From positions 46,664,407 through 46,728,406 of the forward strand of contig NC_084463.1 of the NCBI RefSeq assembly GCF_027409185.1: a stretch of DNA of 64,000 nucleotides. The letters run 5' to 3'. The stretch's first letter is position 1; each line of letters opens with the position of its first letter. The notes beneath the pieces were generated by a model, which was not told the origin of the DNA, made no database searches, and worked only from the letters and a program-made list of their open reading frames with translations. This stretch comes from Cynocephalus volans. Taxonomy: Eukaryota > Chordata > Mammalia > Dermoptera > Cynocephalidae. Positions 48,247-58,919 of this stretch are shown one piece after another. A program made the translations under genes and the position numbers.

Positions 48247-48480
48247 ATTATGAGTTGAATGTGTCCCTCCAAATTTTATATTGAAACTTATCTCAGTGCA
48301 TTTCATTAAGAGGTGGGTCCTTTAGGAGATGCTTAGATCATGAGGCTTCTTTCCTTATGAATGGTATTAAGACTTTTATAAAAGGATCTCTTCATACAGT
48401 GTTCGGCTGTTTGTCTTCTGTCTTTGCTATGGGATGTCAAGCTTAAGGTACTGTCTTGGAAGAAGAGATCCTTACCATAA
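48247..48480 (+). mobile_element. MaLR LTR 5' part, next to the KRAB-ZNF promoter
   Basis: TATGAGTTGAATGTGTCCCTCC starts it, followed by TTAAGAGGTGGGTCCTTTAGGAG and a TATA-like TTTTATAAAAGGATC. This is the U3 and start of R of an MLT1/MST-type LTR. It fades into unique sequence just before the CpG island. Confidence 0.65.
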
Positions 48481-48514
48481 ATATTTTGGCTGTTTCCTAC
48501 ATGTTTTATTCTTG

Positions 48515-48890
48515 TGGCCGGATGCCCAAGCCCTGCGAATCGCTTCAGGCCGCAGCGGCAACAGCAAGGGACAGGTACTGAACCGGTGCCCAAGTGCGCT
48601 GTTCCCGCCGGATCCAAGCCTCGGCTCGCCGAGCCTCCACGCATGCGCGTCCGGTGCCCTCAGCCCGCGCAGGCGCGCGAGCGCTCACACGGCTTCGCGC
48701 AGGCACAGGGCCGCATCTGCTGAGTCCGGTTCTTCGGTTCTTCGCGTAAACGGTTCTCCGCTGTAAACGGCCGTTTCTCGCCGTCCTGCAGCCTCCTGCA
48801 GCTCCTCAGGTGGGCGGCGGCGCTCGCCTGGGCCTGGTCCTGTGCCCAAGCGCTTCCGCCTGTGCCTCGGCGTGGTCCGCCCGGACGAAG
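48515..48890 (+). promoter_or_regulatory. CpG-island promoter and exon 1 of a KRAB zinc-finger gene
   Basis: CpG-dense, TATA-less sequence with NRF1-like sites (ACGCATGCGCGT at 48639-48650 and GCGCAGGCGCGC near 48667). A splice donor CCTCAG|GTGGGC sits at 48809/48810, which would end a non-coding exon 1 starting somewhere in 48600-48720. KRAB-ZNF genes usually have this arrangement, and the next exons of such a gene follow on the same strand. Confidence 0.65.
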
Positions 48891-50206
48891 AGGTGATGAG
48901 CTGTCCTCTCCCCAAAGTCCCAAGGGCTGGGGGAAGGAGGTGGGATGAGGCCTGCACCGGGAAAGGGACAGAAGGAGCAAGGTAGGGAACTGGGGGACGG
49001 TGGGGCCTAGAAGGGACGGTTGGGGGAGTAGAGGGATGGTGGGGACCCTATGCGGAGGGTGGCAGCCATAGAAAGGATGGTCACGTGGCCTTATGAGTGC
49101 CAGCAACCTGGCCAAGGTCCATCTGGTTGACATTTATCATGTTTATGAAAATTTCTACATGTGATTGTGAAGTTCTGTTGATTGTAATTGGCATATAGTT
49201 CGTTCTTTCTCTCCTACATCAATACGTTAAAAACGTCTTGAGTTCTGGGGGATTACAGGTAGCAGAGTTTGATGCAGGGCAAATCAACAAAAACTTACTG
49301 GTTTGAAAAACAACCATTTTATCTGTTTGTGATTCTGTGAGTCAGCATTCTTGGCTGGGCTGAGCTGGGCAGTATCTATGCTGGTGTCACATGGGAGCAC
49401 AAGTGAGGCATTAGGCTTCGGGTTCCTTGACTGAGGCTGGTTCCTTAGGAAGACTTCACTCACGTGTCTGGTGGTTTGTGCTGGCTCTTGCATAGGGCAT
49501 GTGTTTCCAACAGGCATGCCCTCGGGCTTCTTCCCCAAATGACAGTATTCCAAGAAGGCAAACTTTGTTGTGCAACTACTTTTCAGAACTATGATCATAT
49601 CCCTTTTACTCGTGTCCCATTGACCAAAACAAGTGAAATGGCAAAGCCTGGGGTCATTGTAGGAGGGAACTACATGAAGGTGTGGATACAAGGTGACGTG
49701 TCATTGGGAACCATTACTGGAAAAGTGTGCTGCAATTAATATACATTATGTGCACTTTTTTCCTATAAATCATTGGCCAAAAATGTTAGTTTGCAGATGC
49801 TTTTCTTCCATGAAGTTTAGGTCTATAAAAGCAAGAGGTGTTCTAGTGGCTATACTATTGTTAGAGTCCTATATAGTACATATGTATTAATAGGAACATA
49901 GTTAGTACCACCCAAGTATTTCTCTATAAAGTCAATTTTAATGAGGGCATAATGTGCCTTTTTTTGATGTAGTGTAATTTATTCAACCATCCTTAAAATT
50001 TTTAAATTATTTCTTCACAGTAACATTAATTGTTACCAAATCACTGGCAAGTCAATATTTTCACTAACCTAAGGATAAATCGTGTGTTTAATCTCTACCA
50101 ATGAATAGAATTGTGGGTGCTCTTTTGATGAGGTCTTTCCTGCCCTTGCTTTTGTGTAAGCGACTCTTGCCCCACAGCCAACCTTATTTCGTTTTGTTTT
50201 TTCCAG

Positions 50207-50352
50207 CTATTGTGTAGAGCACTTTGCACAGCAGACTCTAGGAGCAAGTGTCACCATTTCTCTCATGACCGCCTCCATTCACCTTCTCTTCGAGGTACAA
50301 TTCCAGAGTCCTCTATGTGTTTTCAAGAGCAAAGAAAATGCGTACATCTCTG
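50207..50352 (+). CDS. KRAB-ZNF gene exon 2, with start codon
   Basis: A polypyrimidine tract and acceptor TTTTTTCCAG at 50206 precede a 146-nt exon that ends at the strong donor CTG|GTAAGT (50352/50353). The last five codons from ATG 50338 read M-R-T-S-L and end in phase 0, matching the phase-0 start of the KRAB-A exon. Joined, the protein would begin [17 protein letters not shown], the usual form of KRAB-ZNF N-termini. An inner weaker donor (GAG|GTACAA at 50294) after another ATG at 50265 would also keep frame and give a ten-residue leader, so alternative starts are possible. Intron 1 (48810-50206) includes an old repeat near 49260-49740 of uncertain family. Confidence 0.7.
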
Positions 50353-50621
50353 GTAAGTTGTTTATTTATTCCTCAGCTTGTTTTACATTTTATTTTAGGA
50401 GCTTTATAAGAGTTTAATTAAAAATGGAGAAATGTAAACAAAATTCAGCATCAGAGAAATACACATAAGCAGGATAAAGTTGACATGTTGATAAAGGCAG
50501 GTTACAAGGCCTTACGGCCATCTAAGTTGAATGCAAATTGGTCTCTGGTCTTTCTGATACCATGGCAAAAAGACACATTTATTATATGATTGGAATTGAC
50601 CCTAAGAGGAGAATGATAGAG

Positions 50622-51008
50622 TTTGGACGTGCTTTCCCCACCAAAACTCATGTGGAAATCTGATCCCCAATGTGGCAGTGTTGGGAGCTGTTTGAGTCAT
50701 GGGGGCTGATCCTTCAAGAAAGTATTAATGCTCTTCCTGGTGGAGGGGGGCCTGAGTGAGATCTCGCTCTATTCCCATGAGAGCTGGTTGTTTAAAAGAC
50801 CCTGGCACCTCCCCTCTCTCTCTCTTGCTTCCTCTCACCATGTGATCTGCTTGTACCTGCTGGCTGCCTGCCACTTTCTTCCATGAGTAGAAGCAGCCCG
50901 AGGACCATACCAGATGCAGCTGTCCCAGAATCATAAGCCAAATCTCCGTTATTTATGTATTACACAGTCTCAGGTATTCTGTTATAGCAATGTGAAAACG
51001 GACTAAGA
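50622..51008 (+). mobile_element. MaLR LTR (THE1/MST-like), sense
   Basis: It begins GATAGAGTTTGGACGTGC and ends GTTATAGCAATGTGAAAACGGACTAAG, with CCTCTCACCATGTGATCTGC inside. It belongs to the same subfamily as the inverted copy at 51657. It lies in the large KRAB-ZNF intron. Confidence 0.88.
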
Positions 51009-51274
51009 CAGAACATGCTAAATTCTCATAGGATATGAAGTCTGAAGCAAAGTCTTTATTGGTCACGTAGGTGATGTAATGGACAGTGTTTTACTGCTGA
51101 CCTGGAAATTAATAGGGTTCTGCAGTGGTAATGGTTACCTAGTGCTAAAGCACAAACCAGTTAGTAAGGTTTTTCTGGAATTAGTAAAATACTGTGGTCC
51201 CAAACAGCCCTTGCAAGTCCCCACCTGTTTCTTGGATAAAACCTAGAATGTGTGGAGGATAGAATCTACTGCAG

Positions 51275-51375
51275 GTTTTTTTGGGGGGGGGTGGGGAGGA
51301 CTATAGGGAGATTCGAACCCTTGACCTTGGTGTTATAACACTGAGCTCTAACTAGCTGAGCTAACTTGCCAGCCC
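51275..51375 (-). mobile_element. CYN-type SINE monomer, minus strand
   Basis: The complement reads GGGCTGGCAAGTTAGCTCAG, then a GTTATAACACCAAGGTCAAG segment and GGGTTCGAATCTCCC, with box A and box B well kept. It lies between the two inverted MaLR LTRs. Confidence 0.9.
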
Positions 51376-51656
51376 TTTTACAGTTTCTTAAATAATTGCA
51401 TACATTTCTCTCGGCTGGTCTGTATATGCAGGTTGTACCACAGCCATTCCAAATGTTATACTTTCTGATGAGTATTCTCATTGCTAATTTGCACTTTGCC
51501 CAACTCAATGTAGTCTTAGTTCAGTTCTTCAGAAGTTCACCAGAAACTTAAATAGGTGTCCAATCCAAAGACTGCTTATTTGCTTTATTTTATTTGAATC
51601 TTCTGCCATATTTGAAATTACTATCCGTGATCTCCTGGAAATACTTCTTTGTTAGT

Positions 51657-52073
51657 GTATTAGTCCATTTTGTGTTGCTATAACAGAATTACCTGAGACT
51701 GGGCAATTTATAAAGAAGAGAGGTTTATTAGGCTTCCGATTCTGGGACAGCTGCATCTGGCATGGGCCTCAGACTGCTTCTATTCATGGCAGAAAGTGGC
51801 AGGCAGCTGGCGGATACAAGCAGATCACATGGCGAGAGGAAGTGAGAGAGAGAGAGAAGGTGCCAGGGTCTTTTTAAGCGACGAGCTCTTGGGGGAACTA
51901 ATCGAGCAAGAACTCACTCATTAATCCCCCTTCTCCCAGGGAGAGCATTAATCCATTCATGAGGGATCCGCCCCCATGATTCAATCAGTTTCAAACGCTG
52001 CCACATTGAAGATCAAATTTCCTCATGAGTTTTGATGGGGAGAACACATCCTCACTTGGGGGTGTTATCCGGC
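51657..52073 (-). mobile_element. MaLR LTR (THE1/MST-like), antisense
   Basis: TATTAGTCCATTTTGTGTTGC at the left and GGGGAGAACACATCCTCAC at the right give a complemented LTR. The segment GGACAGCTGCATCTGGCATGG is the complement of CCATACCAGATGCAGCTGTCC in the copy at 50622. Confidence 0.88.
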
Positions 52074-52075
52074 CC

Positions 52076-52415
52076 ATCTACCGAGTGACATGAAAGGCTG
52101 CTATTTTTGATTGGGGCCCAGAGCAGAAGGGTCTGCAACAGGTCCCGGCTGCTGTGCAGGCTGCACTGCCCCTTGGGCCATATGATCCAGCAGACACAAT
52201 GGTCTTTGAAGTGGCAGTGGCAGATAAGGATGCAGTACGGAGCCTTTGGCAGGCCCCTATAGGTGAATCACAGAGGAGACCCTTAGGATTTTGGACCAAG
52301 GCTCTGCCATCATCCGCAGATAACGACTTTCCTTTTGAGAAACAGCTCTTGGCCTGCTACTGGGCCTTAGTAGAAACTGAACGCTTGACTATGGGCCACC
52401 AAGTTACCATGTGAC
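52076..52415 (+). mobile_element. ERV-L-like pol fragment (connection/RNase H side), sense
   Basis: An 86-codon frame at 52154-52414 carries motifs of ERV-L pol downstream of the polymerase domain (GFWTKALPSSADNDFPFEKQ, LLACYWALVETERL). It begins directly after the antisense MaLR LTR and is followed by a MITE. It is an isolated fragment, not part of the remnant at 37.9 kb, which is on the other strand and lacks this part. Confidence 0.75.
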
Positions 52416-52486
52416 CTGAGCTGCTCGTCATCTCAAGTTCAACAAATCCACAATGAAAACACATGCACCATTCTTCCCATATAAGA

Positions 52487-52566
52487 AAGGTACTTCAAAA
52501 GTTTCACGGAAAGATTCCTCTTATCTTTTAGTTCTATTTTCCGATGAACTTTTTGAAGCACCCTCA
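52487..52566. mobile_element. Mariner-type MITE (copy 3)
   Basis: AAGGTACTTCAAAAGTTTCACGG at the left and GATGAACTTTTTGAAGCACCCTCA at the right are long inverted ends with about 35 bp between them, followed by TATA. It is the most complete hairpin of the three copies. Confidence 0.75.
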
Positions 52567-53189
52567 TATATAGTATTACTACCTGCTAGCCTTGACCCAA
52601 ACCACCAACAGGGGATTATTCCTGGTCTCCTCCCTCTCTCTCAGTTGCAGTCTCATCTGGCATCACATCCTGCTACCTTTGTTTCTGTGTTTTTAAATGT
52701 TTATTCTAATGGCTACATGCAGTGCCCATAGAAGGGTAGGAACTTTTGGTACTCAAAAATGGATACAGTAACTTTCTTTTTTAACATTAGAAATGTCACT
52801 CTTGGCAGAACCTGAAGGGCGTGTTTGCTCAGCGATGAGATTCTGTGCCTCCTGAGCTGTGCTACTGACAAGTGACAGTCATAGGAGTTACTGGGATACC
52901 TTTGAATGAGAGTCAAGAGAAACACGTGCAAAGAATGAAAATAGCACATGTTTTAATCTTTTGTACCTTTTGCTGTGTCCTTCAGTAATTTTAGCAGTAG
53001 TTTGTACTTAGACAAAATTATAGGTTTCTAGCTCAAAAATGGCTTTTCATGTTTTCTAACTCTAAAGATTATATTTAATTCTGTTATTTCAGCTAATCAC
53101 TTAAAAATTAGTAGGGTAATATAAATGTATGCCTCAATTATGCATTAAAGCTGTGGTTAATAGTTGGCTAAAAACAGACTGTTTTGTGA

Positions 53190-56100
53190 TAAATTATACA
53201 TAACATAAAATTTGACCCTTTAATCATTTTTAAGGTTACAGTTCAGTGGCATTAAGTATGTTCACATTAATTTGCAACCATCACCACCATCCATCGACAG
53301 ATATTTTTCATTTTCCCCAAATGAAACTCTCTACTCATCAAACACTAAACTCCTGTTCCCCTGAACTCTGGGACGTGGCAAGCGTTATTCCACTTTCTAT
53401 CTCTGTGAATTTGTCTACTCTAGGAGCCTCACGTAAAGTGGCATCTTACAATGTTTGTCATCTTGTGACTCACTTATTTCATGCAATATAACATCTTCAA
53501 GATTCATCCATATTGTAATGAAAATTAATTTTACTTTTTAAAGCTCCATAATATTCTGTTCTTTGTATTGAGAACATTTTGTTCAGCCATTCCTCCTTCA
53601 GTGGACACTTGGGTTGCTTCCACCTTTTGGCCATTGTGAATAATGTTGCTATGAACATACATGTACCAATGTTTGTTTTAGTTCTTGCTTTCACGTAATT
53701 TGGGTTATGCCTAGCAGTGGAGTTGAAGGATCCTATGATAATTCTATGTTTAGTTTTTTTCAGGAATCTCCATAGCATCTTCCACACTTTATATTCTCAC
53801 CAGTAATGCTTCAGGATTGCAATTTCCACATCCTTGCCAACCCTGCTGTTTTTTGTTGTTTTTTTGTGATGGCCATTGTAATAGGTGTAATGTGATACTT
53901 TATTGTCATTTTGATATGCATTTCTCTAATGACTAGTGATGTTGACTATCTTTCCATGTGTTTATCAGCAATTTGTGTATCTTTTTCTGTCCATTTTTTA
54001 CTCCTGTTTTTGAGTTGTAGGGTTTATATATACATTTTTTTTTCCAGATATTAATCTCTTATGAGATACATGCTTTGCAAATATTCTCCCAGACTTAGCG
54101 GGTTGCCTTTTCACCCTGTAGATAGTCTCATTTAATGCAGAAAATATTTTAATTTTATACAGTTCAACTTATCTTTTTTGTGGTTGTTGTTGTTGTTGTT
54201 GTTTAAGCTTTTGGTACCATATTGAATCAATTATTGCCAACCCCAATGTTATACAGAATCTGTGTGTTTTCTTAACCAAACATTTTAAATTCACAGTCGT
54301 AGTTTGGTATCATAACGTAAAATATGAGATTATTTTTATTCATTTATTTAGAAACTAATCTAAATTTTTTATTTTTTATTTGGTTGTCCCATCTGTTACT
54401 GAGAGGAGTATTAATTCTCTATTTATAATTGTCAATTTGTCAATTTCCCACTTTAGTTCTGTTGTTTTTTGTTTCAGGTAGTCATGTGTCACATAATGGT
54501 GTTTCAGTCAACAGCAGAGCACAAATATGACAGTGATCAAAACAGTACTCTATAACATACCGCTTAGGTGTGTTTGTGTAAGTACACTCTGTGAGGTGCA
54601 CACTATGACAAAATTGCCTAATAACGCATTTCTTGGAACATATTTCAGTTGTTAAGCAACACAAGACTTTACTTTGAGGCTCTGTGTTTAGGCACAGCCA
54701 CATTTATAATTGTTGTGTTATCCTTACATATGATCCTTTTATTATGGTGAAAGTGTTTTTTATTTCTGGTAATATATTTTGTCTTGAAGTTTCCTTTTGG
54801 CTACTACTAATATTTCCACTTAAGCTTTTTGGATTAGTGTCTGTGGAGCATATCTTTTTCCATTTTTTTAGTCTGTTTGTGTCTTTGTATTTAAAGTGTA
54901 TCTCTGTGGATAGTGTGTTTTTGCATCTTACTTTCCTATCAAAGCTGACAGTCTGCCTTATGGAAAGTGTTTAGTCCTATTTCATTTAAACAAATTAATA
55001 ATAAGGTTTGATTTGGATCGATCATTTTGCTACTTATTTTCTGTATGTCTCATCTGCTTTTTGATCCTCTGCTTTTCCTTCCCTAACTTATTTTCAGTTG
55101 ATTAAATATTTGTTAATATTTTAGTTTGGTTCATCTATTGGCCCTTAAAATAATTTAAAAACATAACTTATTTTAATTTTGGTAAACACACATAATATCA
55201 AATTTATCATCTTAACCATTTCATAACATTTATGTGGTGTTAAGTATACTCATATTGTTTTGCATCAGATATTCGGAACCTTTTATCCTGGAAAACTGAA
55301 ACTCATACCCATTAAATGTTGACTCTCAATTTCCCCCTCCTTTTAGCTCCTGACAACCACCATTCTACTTTGTTTTTCTAAAAATTTTACTCATATCAGT
55401 GGACCCATAAAATATTTGTCATTTTCTGATTGTCTTATGTCACTTTTCATAGTGTCCTCAAACTTCCATGTTGTAGCATACGACAAGATTTCCTTTCTGT
55501 TTAAGGCTGAATAACATTCCTTTGTATGTATATACCACGTTTTGTTTATGTATTGTGGAGGGTACTCGCATTAATAAAACATGTATTTCACAGGCTTTAA
55601 CCTTTAGCCTAGTAGGGTCACAGCCCTTAGTGTTAGAAGGGCCACAGCCCTATAGTTGTTTGTTGCTGTATATAGGCAAGTGATTGACTTTTGTATATTA
55701 ACTTTGTGTCTAGCAGTCTTGCTGTGATTACTTATTACTTAATTCCTTGTGATTATTTCCTTTTTAGTGTTTTGATATGATGGATTAAGTTAATTTATGT
55801 CCAAATATAACCCAGCCTTGTGTGTTTGGAATAGATACCACTTTGTTATGTTGGATAATTCTTGGGTTTGCTAATATTTTGTTGAGGATTTTTGCATGTA
55901 TGTTTATGAGAGAGATAATGGTTTGTAGTTTTCTATTCCTGTCATATCTTTGTCTGGTTTTGGTATTGCGGTAGTGCTGTCCTCATAGATTAAGTTGAGA
56001 AGTATGTCATTTTCTGTTCTCTGAAATATATTATAGGAAATTGGTGTAATTTCTTCCTTAAATTTGGTGGAATTCACCAGTGAAAACATCTGGGCCACGT

Positions 56101-57610
56101 GCTTTTTCTTTAGAAGGCTATTATTTATTCACTCAATTTTCATAATATAAGCCTATTCAGATGTGTATTTCTTGTGTGGGTTTGGACAAATTGTTTCTTT
56201 GGAGGAATTGATCCATTTCATCTGTGTTATCAAATGTGTGCACAGAGAGGTGTTCATAGTAGTTATTATTCTTTAATGTCCACAGGATCTGTAGTAATAT
56301 CCTGGTACTGCTAATGTTAGTAATTTCTGCACTGTGTCCTTATCTTTTTAGTTAGCCTGGATATAGCCTTATAAATTTTACTGATCTTTTTAGAAAACCA
56401 GATTTTTTGTTGTTGTTGGTTTTCTCTGTTGATTTCCTGTTTTCAATATTATTTATTTCTGCTCTAATTCTTAATTATTTTATCCTGTTTTCTTTTGATT
56501 TAGTTTGCTCTTTTTATTTCTAGTTTCCAATGGTAGAAACTTAGATTATTAATTTTAGATGTTTCTTCTTTTTAAATATATGAATTCAGTGCCGTAAACT
56601 TTTTTAATGAACTGCTTTTCTTGTATTTCACAAATTTTGATAAGTTGGGTTTTCATTTTTATTTAGTTAAAAATTCTCTTAAATTTCTCTTGAGATTTTT
56701 TTGGGGGCCCATGTATTATTTAGAGTTGTTTGGTTAAATCCCACTCTATTTCCAGATCTAGTTTGATGGGTTTCTTCTCCCATCACTGAATATTTGACTC
56801 CACTCTCTTCTTGCTTGCATGCTTTCTGAGGAGATGGTGGATGTAATTCTTCTGTTACTCTCTGGGTAAGATTTTTTCCCCCTTTTGGCTTGTTTCAGAT
56901 TTTTCTTTATTTTTGATTCTCTGTATTTTGAAAATTATATTCCTAGATATAGATTTTTGGCCTATATCCTGTTTGGTGTTATCTTTCCTCCCTGGATCTT
57001 TTGTTTAGTGTCTGATATTAATTTGTGGAAGATCTCAGACATTATTGTTTCAGGTATATTTTTTTTTTCTCTTCTGTTATTCTCATTACTATATGTTATA
57101 TCTTTCATAGTTGTTCCATAGTCTTTGAATATTATGTTGTGTTCTTTTCATCTTTTTTTTTTTTTGTCTGTTTGTTTTATTTTTTGAGGGGTTTTATTGT
57201 TGTTGTTGTTTGTTTTTGGCTTTTCAGTTTTTGTAGTTTCTCTTGACATGTCTTCAAGCCCGGTATTTTTTTTTTTTTTTTTTTTTCCTCAGCTGTGGCT
57301 AGTCTACTAATAAATCAATGAAAAACATTTTTTACTTCCGTTACAGTGTTTTTGATCTGTAGTATTTCTTTCTGGTTCTTTATTAGGACTTTTTCTCTCT
57401 GCTTATATTGCACATCTGTTGCTGAATGTTGTCTGCTTTATCCATTTATGCTCTTAACATATTATCCCTTGATGATTTCAACATCTTATCCATGTGTTGT
57501 TTTGATGCATCACTTCAAGTTATGCTTCTCGTGCTTTAGAATGCCTTGTAATTTTTTTTAGAATGCCTTGTAATTGTTTTAAATAGCCAGACATGATGTG
57601 CTATGGAAAG
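53190..57610 (-). mobile_element. Old L1 sequence, antisense, several joined pieces
   Basis: L1 3'-UTR complement occurs twice (53190-53900 with CAACCATCACCACCATCC; 55160-55553 with ACAACCACCATTCTAC), so at least two copies are present. ORF2-like complement follows at 55690-56700, then ORF1/5'-like sequence to about 57600. Simple runs occur at 54180 (GTT)n and 57265 (T)n. A short 5' piece of the LTR family of 8411 interrupts at 55554-55665. Confidence 0.7.
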
Positions 57611-57666
57611 GAAGTGCTGTAATGTATCTTCAGTAATGTGTTCATAAGGTGTGCAGAAGGAGAAGC

Positions 57667-58092
57667 TGTATTAGCTTGTTTTGGAGGCTATAACAGTATA
57701 CCTTAGAGTGGGCAGTATATCAACAACAGAAACATATTGCTTCTAGTTTTAGAGGCTGGCAAGTTCATGATCTAGGCTGTAGTAGATTCACTGCGTGGTG
57801 AGGACCCATTCCTCATGGATGGCACCTGCTTTATGTCCTTCCATGGTGAAAGGGGCCAAGAGGCTTTCTTTGGTCTTTTTTATCAGATCACTAATTCCTC
57901 TCTGAGGGCTTTGCCCTCATGGCTTAATCTCCTCCCATAGGATCCACCTCATAAATCCAGTGCATTGGTGATTAAGTTTCAACACTTATAAAGTTAATTT
58001 TGGGGGGATACAATGTTTAATATGTTTAATAATGTTAATTATGTTAATGTTTAAAACTGTCGATTTTGTGGGGATACATTCAGACCGTAGCA
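57667..58092 (-). mobile_element. MaLR LTR (MLT1-like), antisense
   Basis: TGTATTAGCTTGTTTTGGAGGC, TTAGAGGCTGGCAAGTTCATG, CTCATGGCTTAATCTCCTCCC and a terminal TTTGTGGGGATACATTCAGACC give the complement of an old MaLR LTR, slightly rearranged near 58010-58060. Confidence 0.7.
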
Positions 58093-58099
58093 GAAATGT

Positions 58100-58887
58100 T
58101 TTATAGTTCTATCATTGTCTCATTCTCTTAATGAGCCTCTTTCTTTGGTCTGTCAACTTTATAAGTGTTTTTTCATTTGTTTTTTTCTTTTTCCTTACAT
58201 GGGACAAGATGTCTGGAGTGGGCCACAATTGGGTATTTCCCTTCTTCCATGTAGAAGGCTAGAGAGGGCTGGAGTTAGTTATTTCCCTTTACCCAGGTTG
58301 AGTAGGCTCTGATAATAGTACAACAGGTTAGGCTCTCGTGAAGTAGTTTTTCTTGAAGCCTTGTTAAGAAGAACAGAGTGTTCTGGCATATTTCAAAAGA
58401 GTTTGCCTCTTCCCCTCTCACAGGTGGAAGCAGGAGGGGAATTTTCTTTAGTATTTCCTTTAGAAACTTGGTGGAGTTCTTGGAGGTGAATTGCACAGTA
58501 TTTTGGTGGCCCATTTATGACTGGGTTCCCCTGGAGTTTTTAACTCTGAGTAGTTTGCACTGAGCCTCCAGCAATGTGTCACTCACAATTCAGGTTGTCC
58601 TGATCCAGCACTGGTTTTCATGGTGGTTCCCACTACTAAGTCTTCTTCTGTAAGCCGTGACTATGGATATTTTCCTGTCTTCCTCTCTAATCGGGGACAG
58701 TGGTTTGCCCTGTGTCCTTCCCTTTCACAGATCTAAGAAGAGTTGTTAGTTTTTCAGGCTGTTCAAGTTTTTAGTTGTTGTTGGGATGGAATGGTGACTT
58801 CCAAGCTTCTTGTGTGGAAAAATAGAAACCTAAAATATATTTCTAAAAGTCCCTTCATGATGTCTTTGATAATTAAAGAATTATTTG

Positions 58888-58919
<32 letters not shown>

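Noticed and set aside
2540..51375. tRNA-Ile genes at the tRNA-like sequences
   Set aside because: Each has an A-rich tail, often a dimer form and target duplications, and lacks a proper acceptor stem. They are SINEs.
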